Origin: SG8-39 sp041558415
GTDB taxonomy: Bacteria; Pseudomonadota; Gammaproteobacteria; Burkholderiales; SG8-39
Length of the DNA stretch: 18,096 nucleotides
Assembly (NCBI GenBank): GCA_041558415.1
Contig: JBFFEY010000061.1
Location: forward strand, 1 to 18,096
Reading direction: 5' to 3'
A model generated the notes under the pieces. The model was given only the letters and a program-made list of their open reading frames with translations, ran no database searches and was not told the origin of the DNA. A program made the position numbers and the translations under genes. Below are positions 1 through 6,693 of the stretch, piece by piece; the stretch's first letter is position 1; each line of letters begins with the position of its first letter.

Positions 1-19
1 GAACCCGCCCGCAAAAAAA

Positions 20-1933
20 TCAGGCCATGCCAAGCGTCGCCGCCTCTCTCCGGAGACGTGCGATGAAGTCGTCGAGCGTCATCGGCCCGAGATCTTCACC
101 ACCGCGCGCTCGCACGGCCACAGTGCCTGCCTGCTTCTCCTGATCCCCGACGACCAACTGGTAGGGCAGTTTCTGCAGGCTATGTTCCCGAATCTTATAA
201 GAAATTTTCTCGTTCCGCAAATCCTCGACGGCGCGCCAGCCGGCCGCGCGCAGCGCCGTGGCCACCTCCCCGGCATAGCCCACCTGGCGCTCCGTAATGC
301 TCATCACGACCACCTGCTCGGGCGCCAGCCAAAGCGGCAGGGCGCCGGCGAAATTCTCCACCAGGATGCCGATGAAACGCTCCATCGAGCCGACGATCGC
401 CCGGTGCAGCATGACCGGGGTGCGGCGGCTGTTGTCCTCGGCGACGTACTCCGCCCCCAGCCGCCCCGGCATGAAGAAGTCCACCTGCATCGTCCCGCAC
501 TGCCAGACACGGCCGATGGCGTCCTTCAGCGAATACTCGATCTTGGGACCGTAAAACGCCCCCTCGCCCGGCGACACCTCAAACTCGACGCCGGACTGAC
601 GCAGCGAATCGATCAGCGCACGCTCGGCCTTGTCCCACGCCGCGTCCTCGCCAATGCGTTTCGCCGGCCGGGTTGCGACCCGGTAGATGATGTCGTTGAA
701 GCCGAAATCGCGGTAGACACGCTGCAGCAACGCCGTGTACGCGGCACACTCGCCGAGAATCTGGTCTTCGGTGCAGAAGATGTGGCCGTCGTCCTGCACG
801 AAACCGCGCACCCGCATCAGGCCGTGCAATGCGCCGGAAGGCTCGTTGCGGTGGCAAGAGCCGAACTCCCCGTAGCGCAGTGGCAGATCGCGATAGCTAC
901 GCACGCCCTTGTTGTAGATCTGTACATGGCCCGGGCAATTCATCGGCTTGATCGCGTAATCGCGGTTCTCCGAGGCCGTCGTGAACATGAACTCCTTGTA
1001 GTTCTCCCAGTGCCCGGTACGCTCCCACAGGCGGCGGTCGAGAATCTGCGGACAGCGCACCTCCTGGTAGCCGTTGTCGCGGTACACCTCGCGCATGTAC
1101 TGCTCAATGACCTGCCACAGCGTCCAGCCTTTGGGGTGCCAGAACACCAGCCCCGGCGCTTCTTCCTGCATATGGAACAGATCGAGCTGCGTGCCAAGGC
1201 GCCGGTGATCGCGCTTCTCAGCCTCCTCCAGCATGTGCAGGTAGGCGTCCTGTTCGTCCTTCTTCGCCCAGGCGGTGCCGTAGATCCGCTGCAGCATCTC
1301 GTTGCTCGAGTCGCCGCGCCAATAGGCGCCGGCGACCTTCATCAGCTTGAACACCTTGAGCTTGCCGGTCGACGGCACGTGCGGTCCGCGACACAGGTCG
1401 ACGAACGAACCCTGCCCGTAGAGCGAGATCGGTTCGTCCGTTGGGATTGCGGCGATGATCTCCGCCTTGTAGTGCTCGCCCAGGTCGCGGAAGAACTTCA
1501 CGGCCTGGTCGCGCGGCATCACGGAACGCTCGACTTTCAAGTCGCGGCGCGCGATCTCGGCCATGCGCTTCTCGATGGCGGCCAGGTCCTCCGGCGTAAA
1601 GGGCCGCTCGAAAGAGAAGTCATAGTAGAAGCCGTTCTCGATCACCGGTCCGATCGTGACCTGGGCCGCGGGGAACAGCTCCTTCACCGCATGCGCGAGC
1701 AGGTGCGCCGTCGAATGGCGCAGGATCTCGAGCCCCTCCGGGTCGCGATCCGTGACGATGGCGAGCTCCGCATCGGCCTCGATGACCTGCTGCGTGTCGA
1801 CCAGCTTGCCGTTCACGCGGGCGGCAAGCGCCGCGCGTGCGAGCCCGGCGCCGATCGACTGCGCGACCTCGGCGACGGTGATCGGGCCGGGGAAACTCTT
1901 CAGCGACCCGTCTGGAAGCTTGATCTCTGGCAC
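20..1933 (-). CDS. thrS: Threonyl-tRNA synthetase
   Basis: Class II aminoacyl-tRNA synthetase that charges tRNA-Thr in the cytoplasm and edits mischarged Ser. The order seen is an N-terminal TGS domain (about residues 1-62), the editing domain with HSTAH, DLCRGPH, then the catalytic core. The core has MNCPGH, motif 2 around RYGEFGSCHRNE, DDGHIF and motif 3 around PVMLHRAIVGSMER, which supply the zinc ligands Cys, His and His. The anticodon-binding domain is C-terminal. I chose the GTG at 1933 (637 aa). It gives the family-typical start MPEIKLPDGS and puts the editing histidines at 73 and 77, the E. coli numbering. An in-frame TTG at 1942 would add three residues. Neither start has a good Shine-Dalgarno. 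The stop is followed by a T-run at the window edge. tRNA-Val lies 97 bp upstream on the same strand. infC-rpmI-rplT would be the usual downstream genes, but they are outside the window. Confidence 0.97.
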   Translation of the reverse strand: MPEIKLPDGSLKSFPGPITVAEVAQSIGAGLARAALAARVNGKLVDTQQVIEADAELAIVTDRDPEGLEILRHSTAHLLAHAVKELFPAAQVTIGPVIENGFYYDFSFERPFTPEDLAAIEKRMAEIARRDLKVERSVMPRDQAVKFFRDLGEHYKAEIIAAIPTDEPISLYGQGSFVDLCRGPHVPSTGKLKVFKLMKVAGAYWRGDSSNEMLQRIYGTAWAKKDEQDAYLHMLEEAEKRDHRRLGTQLDLFHMQEEAPGLVFWHPKGWTLWQVIEQYMREVYRDNGYQEVRCPQILDRRLWERTGHWENYKEFMFTTASENRDYAIKPMNCPGHVQIYNKGVRSYRDLPLRYGEFGSCHRNEPSGALHGLMRVRGFVQDDGHIFCTEDQILGECAAYTALLQRVYRDFGFNDIIYRVATRPAKRIGEDAAWDKAERALIDSLRQSGVEFEVSPGEGAFYGPKIEYSLKDAIGRVWQCGTMQVDFFMPGRLGAEYVAEDNSRRTPVMLHRAIVGSMERFIGILVENFAGALPLWLAPEQVVVMSITERQVGYAGEVATALRAAGWRAVEDLRNEKISYKIREHSLQKLPYQLVVGDQEKQAGTVAVRARGGEDLGPMTLDDFIARLRREAATLGMA

Positions 1934-1940
1934 GGCGCTC

Positions 1941-1993
1941 AAAAAAGCAAGCCGCGCGTCGAACGGCGCAACGGCGCACGGTCCAACGCGCGG
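1941..1993 (-). terminator. Hairpin plus T-run between tRNA-Val and thrS (terminator or thrS leader attenuator)
   Basis: On the minus strand an 8 bp perfect GC stem (CCGCGCGT, 1993-1986, with ACGCGCGG, 1959-1952) encloses a 26-nt loop. It is followed within a few bases by a run of six T (1946-1941), which ends only 7 nt before the thrS GTG start. This has the layout of an intrinsic terminator for tRNA-Val. Its position right at the thrS start would also allow an attenuation or translational-control role. The loop carries a direct duplication of an 8-mer (acggcgca on the plus strand, 1963-1978). The long loop makes a simple terminator only moderately convincing. Confidence 0.35.
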
Positions 1994-2030
1994 AGTGAGA
2001 GGCGACGCCGACGGCGTGCGCCCGGACAGC

Positions 2031-2107
2031 TGGTAGGCGCGATTGGACTCGAACCAACGACCCCTACCATGTCAAGGTAGTGCTCTAACCAGCTGAGCTA
2101 CGCGCCT
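2031..2107 (-). tRNA. tRNA-Val, anticodon GAC
   Basis: A full cloverleaf of 77 nt reads on the minus strand. The 7 bp acceptor stem is AGGCGCG/CGCGCCT with discriminator A and an encoded CCA. The D arm is GCTC-AGCTGGTTA-GAGC. The anticodon stem CTACC/GGTAG has loop TTGACAT, so the anticodon is GAC (valine, GUC codons). The T arm is GTTGG-TTCGAGT-CCAAT. It lies upstream of thrS on the same strand and has a well-placed promoter just upstream. No integrase or duplicated 3' end is visible near it, so there is no sign of use as an attachment site. Confidence 0.97.
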
Positions 2108-2118
2108 AGAGGAGCGGG

Positions 2119-2148
2119 ATTCTAGCCGATCCCTCGCACTCGCCTCAA
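2119..2148 (-). promoter_or_regulatory. Sigma-70 promoter of tRNA-Val
   Basis: On the minus strand TTGAGG (2148-2143, 4/6 to TTGACA) and TAGAAT (2124-2119, 5/6 to TATAAT) are separated by 18 bp. The predicted start, near 2112, is about 5 nt before the mature tRNA 5' end. The stretch between the -10 box and the start (CCCGCTCC) is GC-rich, as in stable-RNA promoters that are turned down by ppGpp. That regulatory reading is an inference. Confidence 0.7.
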
Positions 2149-2219
2149 CGGCGTCATGGCACTGTCACACGGCGCTCCGCCGCGGCGCGTACACTGCGGG
2201 AAAGAGCAGGGAAGCAGCG

Positions 2220-2672
2220 ATGGATCTCATTCTCTGGCGCCATGCCGAAGCCGAGGAAGGCGGACCCGACCTGGCGCGCAAGCTCACGCCGAAAGGCCGC
2301 AAGCAAGCCAAGCGCGTCGCCGCCTGGCTGCTGCGGCGGCTACCGTCGAAGTTCACCCTGCTGTCGAGCCCCGCGATGCGGGCGCGTCAGACGGCGGACG
2401 CCCTCGAAGCGCGTGCAAAATTCGTCGAGCAGCTTGCGCCGGGCGCGGGCGTCAGCGATGTCCTGGAGGCCGTCAACTGGCCACGGCGCAAGGGTGCCGT
2501 GCTGGTCGTGGGCCATCAGCCGACCCTCGGCTGCGTGGCGAGCTACCTGGTGTCGGGCAGCCTTGTGGAATGGAGCGTGAAGAAAGGCGGCCTGTGGTGG
2601 CTGACCTACCGGGTCCGCAACGGCGAAGGGCAGGTGGTGGTGCGGGCGGTGATGGCCCCGGATTTGGTGTAG
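2220..2672 (+). CDS. sixA: SixA-type phosphohistidine phosphatase
   Basis: A 150-aa histidine-phosphatase-fold protein, close to the usual SixA length (about 160). SixA removes phosphate from phosphohistidine, in E. coli on ArcB and the nitrogen phosphotransferase system. The N-terminal WRHAEAEEG carries the catalytic Arg7-His8 pair (RHA instead of the common RHG). SSPAMRARQTA (49-59) supplies the second arginine, and VVGHQPTLG carries the second catalytic His99. The ATG at 2220 follows a purine-rich stretch (gggaaagagcagggaag). It converges with ppx, and a long inverted repeat lies between the two. It has no partner in its own transcription unit. Substrate is inferred from family only. A broader phosphatase of the same superfamily is possible. 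Confidence 0.88.
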   Translation: MDLILWRHAEAEEGGPDLARKLTPKGRKQAKRVAAWLLRRLPSKFTLLSSPAMRARQTADALEARAKFVEQLAPGAGVSDVLEAVNWPRRKGAVLVVGHQPTLGCVASYLVSGSLVEWSVKKGGLWWLTYRVRNGEGQVVVRAVMAPDLV

Positions 2673-2740
2673 GGGCGAACCGCAGCCCATCTACCGCGGC
2701 GCCCGTTGCGTAGCGCGACGCGGGTTTAGACTCTTCTCGG

Positions 2741-2799
2741 TCTCCTCATTTTGTTGCTTCACCGGGAGAGTCATCCGGTGAAGCAACAAAATGAGGAGA
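2741..2799. repeat. Perfect 25-bp inverted repeat, 9-nt loop, between sixA and ppx
   Basis: Arms 2741-2765 and 2775-2799 are exact reverse complements over 25 bases, with the 9-nt spacer gagagtcat. The element lies in the 188-bp gap between two convergent genes, 68 bp past the sixA stop and 61 bp from the ppx stop. It could act as a bidirectional transcription stop or RNA-stabilising hairpin. Neither side has a T-run, so it is not a canonical intrinsic terminator. The arms are much richer in A and T than the surrounding DNA, which would also fit a dispersed palindromic element. The rest of the gap has only a weak GC-rich imperfect hairpin at about 2702-2724. Confidence 0.85.
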
Positions 2800-2860
2800 T
2801 GGATCTTCCCCGGCGAACCACGGAGGTTAATCGGCGCGTAGTGGCCCCCGCGCTTAGTCC

Positions 2861-4390
2861 TTACCCCCTCCCCAGCGCGGCCACCTTCTTGTCCGACAAG
2901 CCGCTGACCACGAGCTTCATGCCTACCGCTTTCCATTGCTGCGACTCGGATTCCAGTGCATCCGCGGTGAGCGGATTCTCGTCCAGCCAGGCCTGGGGCA
3001 GCTCGAGCTGAAAACCGCCCGCATCGGCCGCGACGCGCAGCAGCGGAAGCTTGAGGTCGATGCGGCGCCGCAGGATCGTCGAAGCCAGGCGCAGCGCGAA
3101 AACCAGCCACCAGTCGGAGCCGTCGAGGCCGGTGTCCTGGATCTTGGCGAGCTTGCCGCGGTGCGCGAGCACGATGCGCGCGAGACGCTGCTGCTCCATG
3201 CGCGAAAAGCCCGGCATGTCGGCGTTGGACAATACGTAGGCCGAGTGCTTGTGATAGGCGGCGTGTGCGATCGACAGGCCGACTTCCGCCAGCCGGGCGG
3301 CCCAGTCGAGCATCATGCGGTCCGGGTCGTCTTCGCGCGCAACCTCCTCGCGCCGCGCGGCCAGGAGCGCATCGTAGATCGCGAGCGCCAGCCTGCGAAC
3401 GCGCTCGGCCTGCGCGGTGTCGAGCTGGTAGCGGCGCATGAACTGCGCCACGGTGGCTTCGCGCATGTCGTCCTGTCGTACCCGGCCGAGCAGGTCGTAG
3501 AGCACGCCGTGGCGCAGCGCGCCGTCGGAGACGTGCATCGCGTCGACATGGAGTTCGTCGAACGCCGCGATCATGATGGCCAGACCGCCCGGCAGCACGG
3601 GCGCGCGGCTCGGCCGCAGCCCGGCGATCCGGTTGGGATCGGCCGCGCCCTGCTTGATCAGCAGGCTGCGCAAACGGTCGAGGCCGTCGCGCGTCAGGCC
3701 CTCCGCGGCCAAGGCGTTGGCCATCAGGATGCTCTCGATGGAGCGCGCGGTCCCTGATGAGCCGATCGCCTCCTGCCAGCCCAGCGCGCGGTAGGCGCGC
3801 ACCATCGTGGCAAGCTCCTGCCGCGCCGCGAGTTCGGCCGCCTTCATACGGCTTTTCTCGATGCGACCGTCCGGAAAATAGCGCAGGCTGAAGCTGACAC
3901 AGCCCATGTAAAGGCTTTCGGTGAGCTCGGGCTCGAAGCCCGCGCCGATGATGAATTCCGTCGAGCCGCCGCCGATGTCCATCACCAGGCGCTTGTGAGG
4001 CGCCGCCGGCAGCGCATGCGCCACGCCGATGTAGATGAGGCGCGCTTCCTCGCGTCCAGCAATCACCTCGATCGGAAAGCCGAGCGCCTCCCGCGCCTCG
4101 CGCAGGAACGCGGGCGCGTTCTTCGCCACACGCAGCGTGTTGGTGCCCACGGCGCGCACCGCTGGGCGCGGGAAGCCCTTGAGCCGTTCGCTGAATCGGC
4201 GCAGGGCCTCGAGCGCACGCGCCTGCGTCGCGCGGTCGATACGCTTGTCCGCCGTCAGGCCGGCGCCGATGCGCACCACCTCGCGCAGCACGTCGAGCGG
4301 ATAGATCTGCCCGTCCACCACGCGGCCGATCTGCAGGTGAAAACTGTTCGAGCCAAGATCGACCGCGGCGAGGGTTTCGTGTTGCACCAT
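2861..4390 (-). CDS. ppx: Exopolyphosphatase / pppGpp phosphohydrolase (Ppx/GppA family)
   Basis: Cytoplasmic enzyme of the actin-like ATPase superfamily that removes terminal phosphate from polyphosphate. Relatives also convert pppGpp to ppGpp. The 509-aa length matches E. coli PPX (513). Visible motifs are DLGSNSFHLQIG (phosphate-1 loop, residues 11-22), GREEARLIY with the catalytic Glu region, and DIGGGSTEF (phosphate-2 loop). A C-terminal HD-like helical half contains SIAHAAYHKHSAYVLSNAD. The ATG at 4390 gives a start directly before the actin-like fold. The frame stays open for 63 more codons upstream, but these overlap ppk and look unlike the family. It is head to head with ppk (134 bp gap), so synthesis and breakdown of polyphosphate may share control. 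The Ppx versus GppA assignment cannot be settled from sequence alone. Confidence 0.93.
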   Translation of the reverse strand: MVQHETLAAVDLGSNSFHLQIGRVVDGQIYPLDVLREVVRIGAGLTADKRIDRATQARALEALRRFSERLKGFPRPAVRAVGTNTLRVAKNAPAFLREAREALGFPIEVIAGREEARLIYIGVAHALPAAPHKRLVMDIGGGSTEFIIGAGFEPELTESLYMGCVSFSLRYFPDGRIEKSRMKAAELAARQELATMVRAYRALGWQEAIGSSGTARSIESILMANALAAEGLTRDGLDRLRSLLIKQGAADPNRIAGLRPSRAPVLPGGLAIMIAAFDELHVDAMHVSDGALRHGVLYDLLGRVRQDDMREATVAQFMRRYQLDTAQAERVRRLALAIYDALLAARREEVAREDDPDRMMLDWAARLAEVGLSIAHAAYHKHSAYVLSNADMPGFSRMEQQRLARIVLAHRGKLAKIQDTGLDGSDWWLVFALRLASTILRRRIDLKLPLLRVAADAGGFQLELPQAWLDENPLTADALESESQQWKAVGMKLVVSGLSDKKVAALGRG

Positions 4391-4455
4391 GCTAACCGCG
4401 ACTGTAGGTGTTCGCGCCACGATCGGCAACGGCGACGCGACGGGCACGCGGCGGA

Positions 4456-4473
4456 ATGTAAAAGAAATGTTGC
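4456..4473 (+). promoter_or_regulatory. Pho-box-like direct repeat between ppx and ppk
   Basis: Two 7-mers, ATGTAAA (4456-4462) and ATGTTGC (4467-4473), are separated by 4 bases, so TGT recurs at an 11-bp interval. PhoB boxes are two 7-mers related to CTGTCAT with the same 11-bp period and an A/T-rich spacer. Here only the TGT core matches well. The site sits 51 bp before the ppk ATG and 65 bp from the ppx ATG, where a shared regulator could act. A single degenerate site could be chance. Confidence 0.3.
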
Positions 4474-4524
4474 ACGCGGCATGCGACGCGCGTCTTTCGG
4501 TGCAGGCGCGGTAAACTGGACGCC

Positions 4525-6687
4525 ATGCTGACCCCTGCATCCCGGTCGCCATCCGGTAGCAAGCGGGCCTCGCCGCCACCGGCGCACTTCCTCAACCGCG
4601 AGCTCGGCATCCTCGAGTTCAACCGCCGTGTGCTGGCGCAGGCCGCGGACGAGAGTGTGCCGCTGCTCGAGCGGGTCGGCTTCGTGACCATCGTCTCGTC
4701 GAACCTGGACGAGTTTTTCGAGATCCGGGTCGCCGGCCTGAAGGAGCAGATCAAGCTCGAGATCCCCGAGCCCGGCCCGGACGGACGCGGGCCGAAGGAG
4801 GTGCTGGCCGAAGTTGGCGTGCAGGCACAAGCCCTGGTCGCCGAGCAGTACCGCCTGCTGAACGAGGTGCTGCTGCCACAGCTCGCCGCGGCGGGCATCC
4901 ATTTCCCGCGCCGCAGCGACTGGACGCCGACACAACGCCAATGGGTGCGCGACTATTTCTTCCGCGAAGTCCTGCCCGTGCTGACGCCCATCGGACTCGA
5001 CCCGGCGCATCCCTTTCCGCGCGTCCTGAACAAGAGCCTAAACTTCGCGGTCGAACTGCAGGGCAAGGACGCCTTCGGCCGCACATCCGGCGCAGCCATC
5101 GTTCAGGCGCCGCGTGCGCTGCCGCGCATCATCCGCCTGCCACGGGACATTGCCCAGGGCGAGTACGCCTTTGTCTTCCTCTCTTCTGTATTGCACGCGC
5201 ACGTCGAGGAGCTGTTTGCCGGCATGAAGGTGCTCGGCTGCTACCAATTCCGCGTGACGCGCAATTCGGACCTCTTCGTCGACGAGGAGGAGATCAAGAA
5301 CCTGCGCATCGCGCTGCAGGGCGAGTTGCTGCACCGTCACTTCGGCGACGCCGTGCGGCTCGAGGTCGCCGACAACTGTTCGCCGGCAATGGTCGACTTT
5401 CTGCTGCAACAGTTCGCACTCGAGCCCGTCGACCTGTATCGCGTCGACGGCCCAGTCAACCTGTACCGGCTGCGCGAGGTCCCGAGCCAGGTCGACCGCC
5501 CGGATCTCAAGTACCTGCCGTTCCAGCCCGGTTTGCCGCGTGCGCTCGACAAGCGCGGCGAGCTGTTCGACGTCATCGCGCGCGAGGACGTACTGCTGCA
5601 CCACCCCTACCAGTCGTTCGCGCCCGTGATCGATTTCATCCGCACGACGGCAACCGACCCGCAGGTCATCGCCATCAAGCAGACTGTCTACCGCACCGGC
5701 ACCGACTCCGAGCTGATGGAGGTCCTGATCGACGCAGCGCGCCGTGGCAAGGAAGTGACTGTGGTGGTGGAGTTAATGGCGCGTTTCGACGAGGAAGCCA
5801 ACCTGAACTGGGCGGCACGGCTCGAGGAGGTCGGCGCGCACGTAATCTACGGTGTCGTCGGACACAAGACGCACGCCAAGATGGCGCTCATCGTGCGCCG
5901 TGAGGAAACACCGCAGGGCGCGGTGCTGAAGCGCTACGTGCACCTCGGCACCGGCAACTACCATCCGCGGACGGCGCGCCTGTACACCGACTTCGGCCTG
6001 CTGACGGCGAACGAGGCGCTGTGCGCGGATGTCAACGAGGTCTTCAAGCAGCTGACCGGTCTCGGTCGCGCGAGCAAGCTGGCGCATGTCTGGCAGTCGC
6101 CGTTCAGTCTGCACAAGAGCATCGTCGCCGCGATCCGCCGCGAGGCGACGCTCGCGCGCGAGGGTCGCGCGGCGCGCATCATCGCGAAGATGAACGCGCT
6201 GCTCGAGCCGGACATCATTGAGGAACTGTATGCCGCCTCGCAGGCCGGCGTCGGCATTGATCTCATCGTGCGAGGCGTCTGCGCGCTCAAACCCGGCATC
6301 GAGGGCTTGTCGGAGAACATCCGCGTGCGTTCGGTGATCGGGCGCTTTCTCGAGCACACGCGCGTGTTCTACTTCCAGAACGATGGTGCCGAGGACGTCT
6401 ATCTGGCCAGCGCCGACTGGATGGATCGCAATTTCTTCCGGCGCATCGAGCTGTGCTTTCCGGTGCTCGACCCGGCGCTCAAGCAGCGGGTGATCCGCGA
6501 GGGGCTACAGAGCTACCTGGATGACAACTGCCAGGCGTGGGAAATGCAGGCGGACGGCGGCTACGAGCAGGCCAGACCCCGCCGCGGACGCCGCCGCGCG
6601 GCACAGGAGGAGCTGATGTCCGCGCTGGGCAAACCCGCGCCGGCACCCGCGTCCGAGACGCAGCCGACGCCCGCCGCGGCGGCCTAG
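4525..6687 (+). CDS. ppk1: Polyphosphate kinase 1
   Basis: Reversibly transfers the gamma phosphate of ATP onto polyphosphate. The 720-aa protein has the four PPK1 parts: an N-terminal helical domain (FLNRELGILEFNRRVL from residue 22), a head domain, and two phospholipase-D-like catalytic domains. GHKTHAKM places the autophosphorylated histidine at His450 (His435 in E. coli). HTRVFYFQNDG places the second histidine at His611 (His592 in E. coli). HLGTGNYHPRTARLYTDFGL is also family-typical. The C-terminus extends about 40 residues past the core as a basic, Ala/Pro-rich tail (PRRGRRRAA), probably disordered. No strong Shine-Dalgarno precedes the ATG. It is divergent from ppx and convergent with the phoX-like gene, leaving 6 bp between stops. 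Confidence 0.97.
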   Translation: MLTPASRSPSGSKRASPPPAHFLNRELGILEFNRRVLAQAADESVPLLERVGFVTIVSSNLDEFFEIRVAGLKEQIKLEIPEPGPDGRGPKEVLAEVGVQAQALVAEQYRLLNEVLLPQLAAAGIHFPRRSDWTPTQRQWVRDYFFREVLPVLTPIGLDPAHPFPRVLNKSLNFAVELQGKDAFGRTSGAAIVQAPRALPRIIRLPRDIAQGEYAFVFLSSVLHAHVEELFAGMKVLGCYQFRVTRNSDLFVDEEEIKNLRIALQGELLHRHFGDAVRLEVADNCSPAMVDFLLQQFALEPVDLYRVDGPVNLYRLREVPSQVDRPDLKYLPFQPGLPRALDKRGELFDVIAREDVLLHHPYQSFAPVIDFIRTTATDPQVIAIKQTVYRTGTDSELMEVLIDAARRGKEVTVVVELMARFDEEANLNWAARLEEVGAHVIYGVVGHKTHAKMALIVRREETPQGAVLKRYVHLGTGNYHPRTARLYTDFGLLTANEALCADVNEVFKQLTGLGRASKLAHVWQSPFSLHKSIVAAIRREATLAREGRAARIIAKMNALLEPDIIEELYAASQAGVGIDLIVRGVCALKPGIEGLSENIRVRSVIGRFLEHTRVFYFQNDGAEDVYLASADWMDRNFFRRIELCFPVLDPALKQRVIREGLQSYLDDNCQAWEMQADGGYEQARPRRGRRRAAQEELMSALGKPAPAPASETQPTPAAAA

Positions 6688-6693
6688 TGCCGC

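Noticed and set aside
1..19. T-run (minus strand) directly after the thrS stop as a terminator
   Set aside because: No hairpin precedes the T-run, and the downstream sequence leaves the window.
182..2080. 632-codon open frame on the plus strand opposite thrS
   Set aside because: It runs through the whole thrS gene and the tRNA on the opposite strand and has no recognisable motif. Its His/Arg/Leu-rich composition is typical of the antisense of a GC-rich gene.
2031..2107. tRNA-Val as an integration site of a genomic island
   Set aside because: The 3' end of the tRNA faces thrS, a core gene. No integrase, duplicated tRNA end or composition shift is visible on either side.
2160..2219. Promoter for sixA with TACACT at 2190-2195
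   Set aside because: The box matches only 4/6 of the -10 consensus and no -35 element lies at proper spacing.
2702..2724. GC-rich imperfect hairpin after sixA followed by ttt
   Set aside because: Several mismatches in the stem and only three T residues make it too weak to call a terminator.
4391..4579. 63-codon upstream extension of ppx
   Set aside because: It overlaps the ppk start on the opposite strand and has no similarity to the Ppx family. The ATG at 4390 starts right at the conserved actin-like fold.
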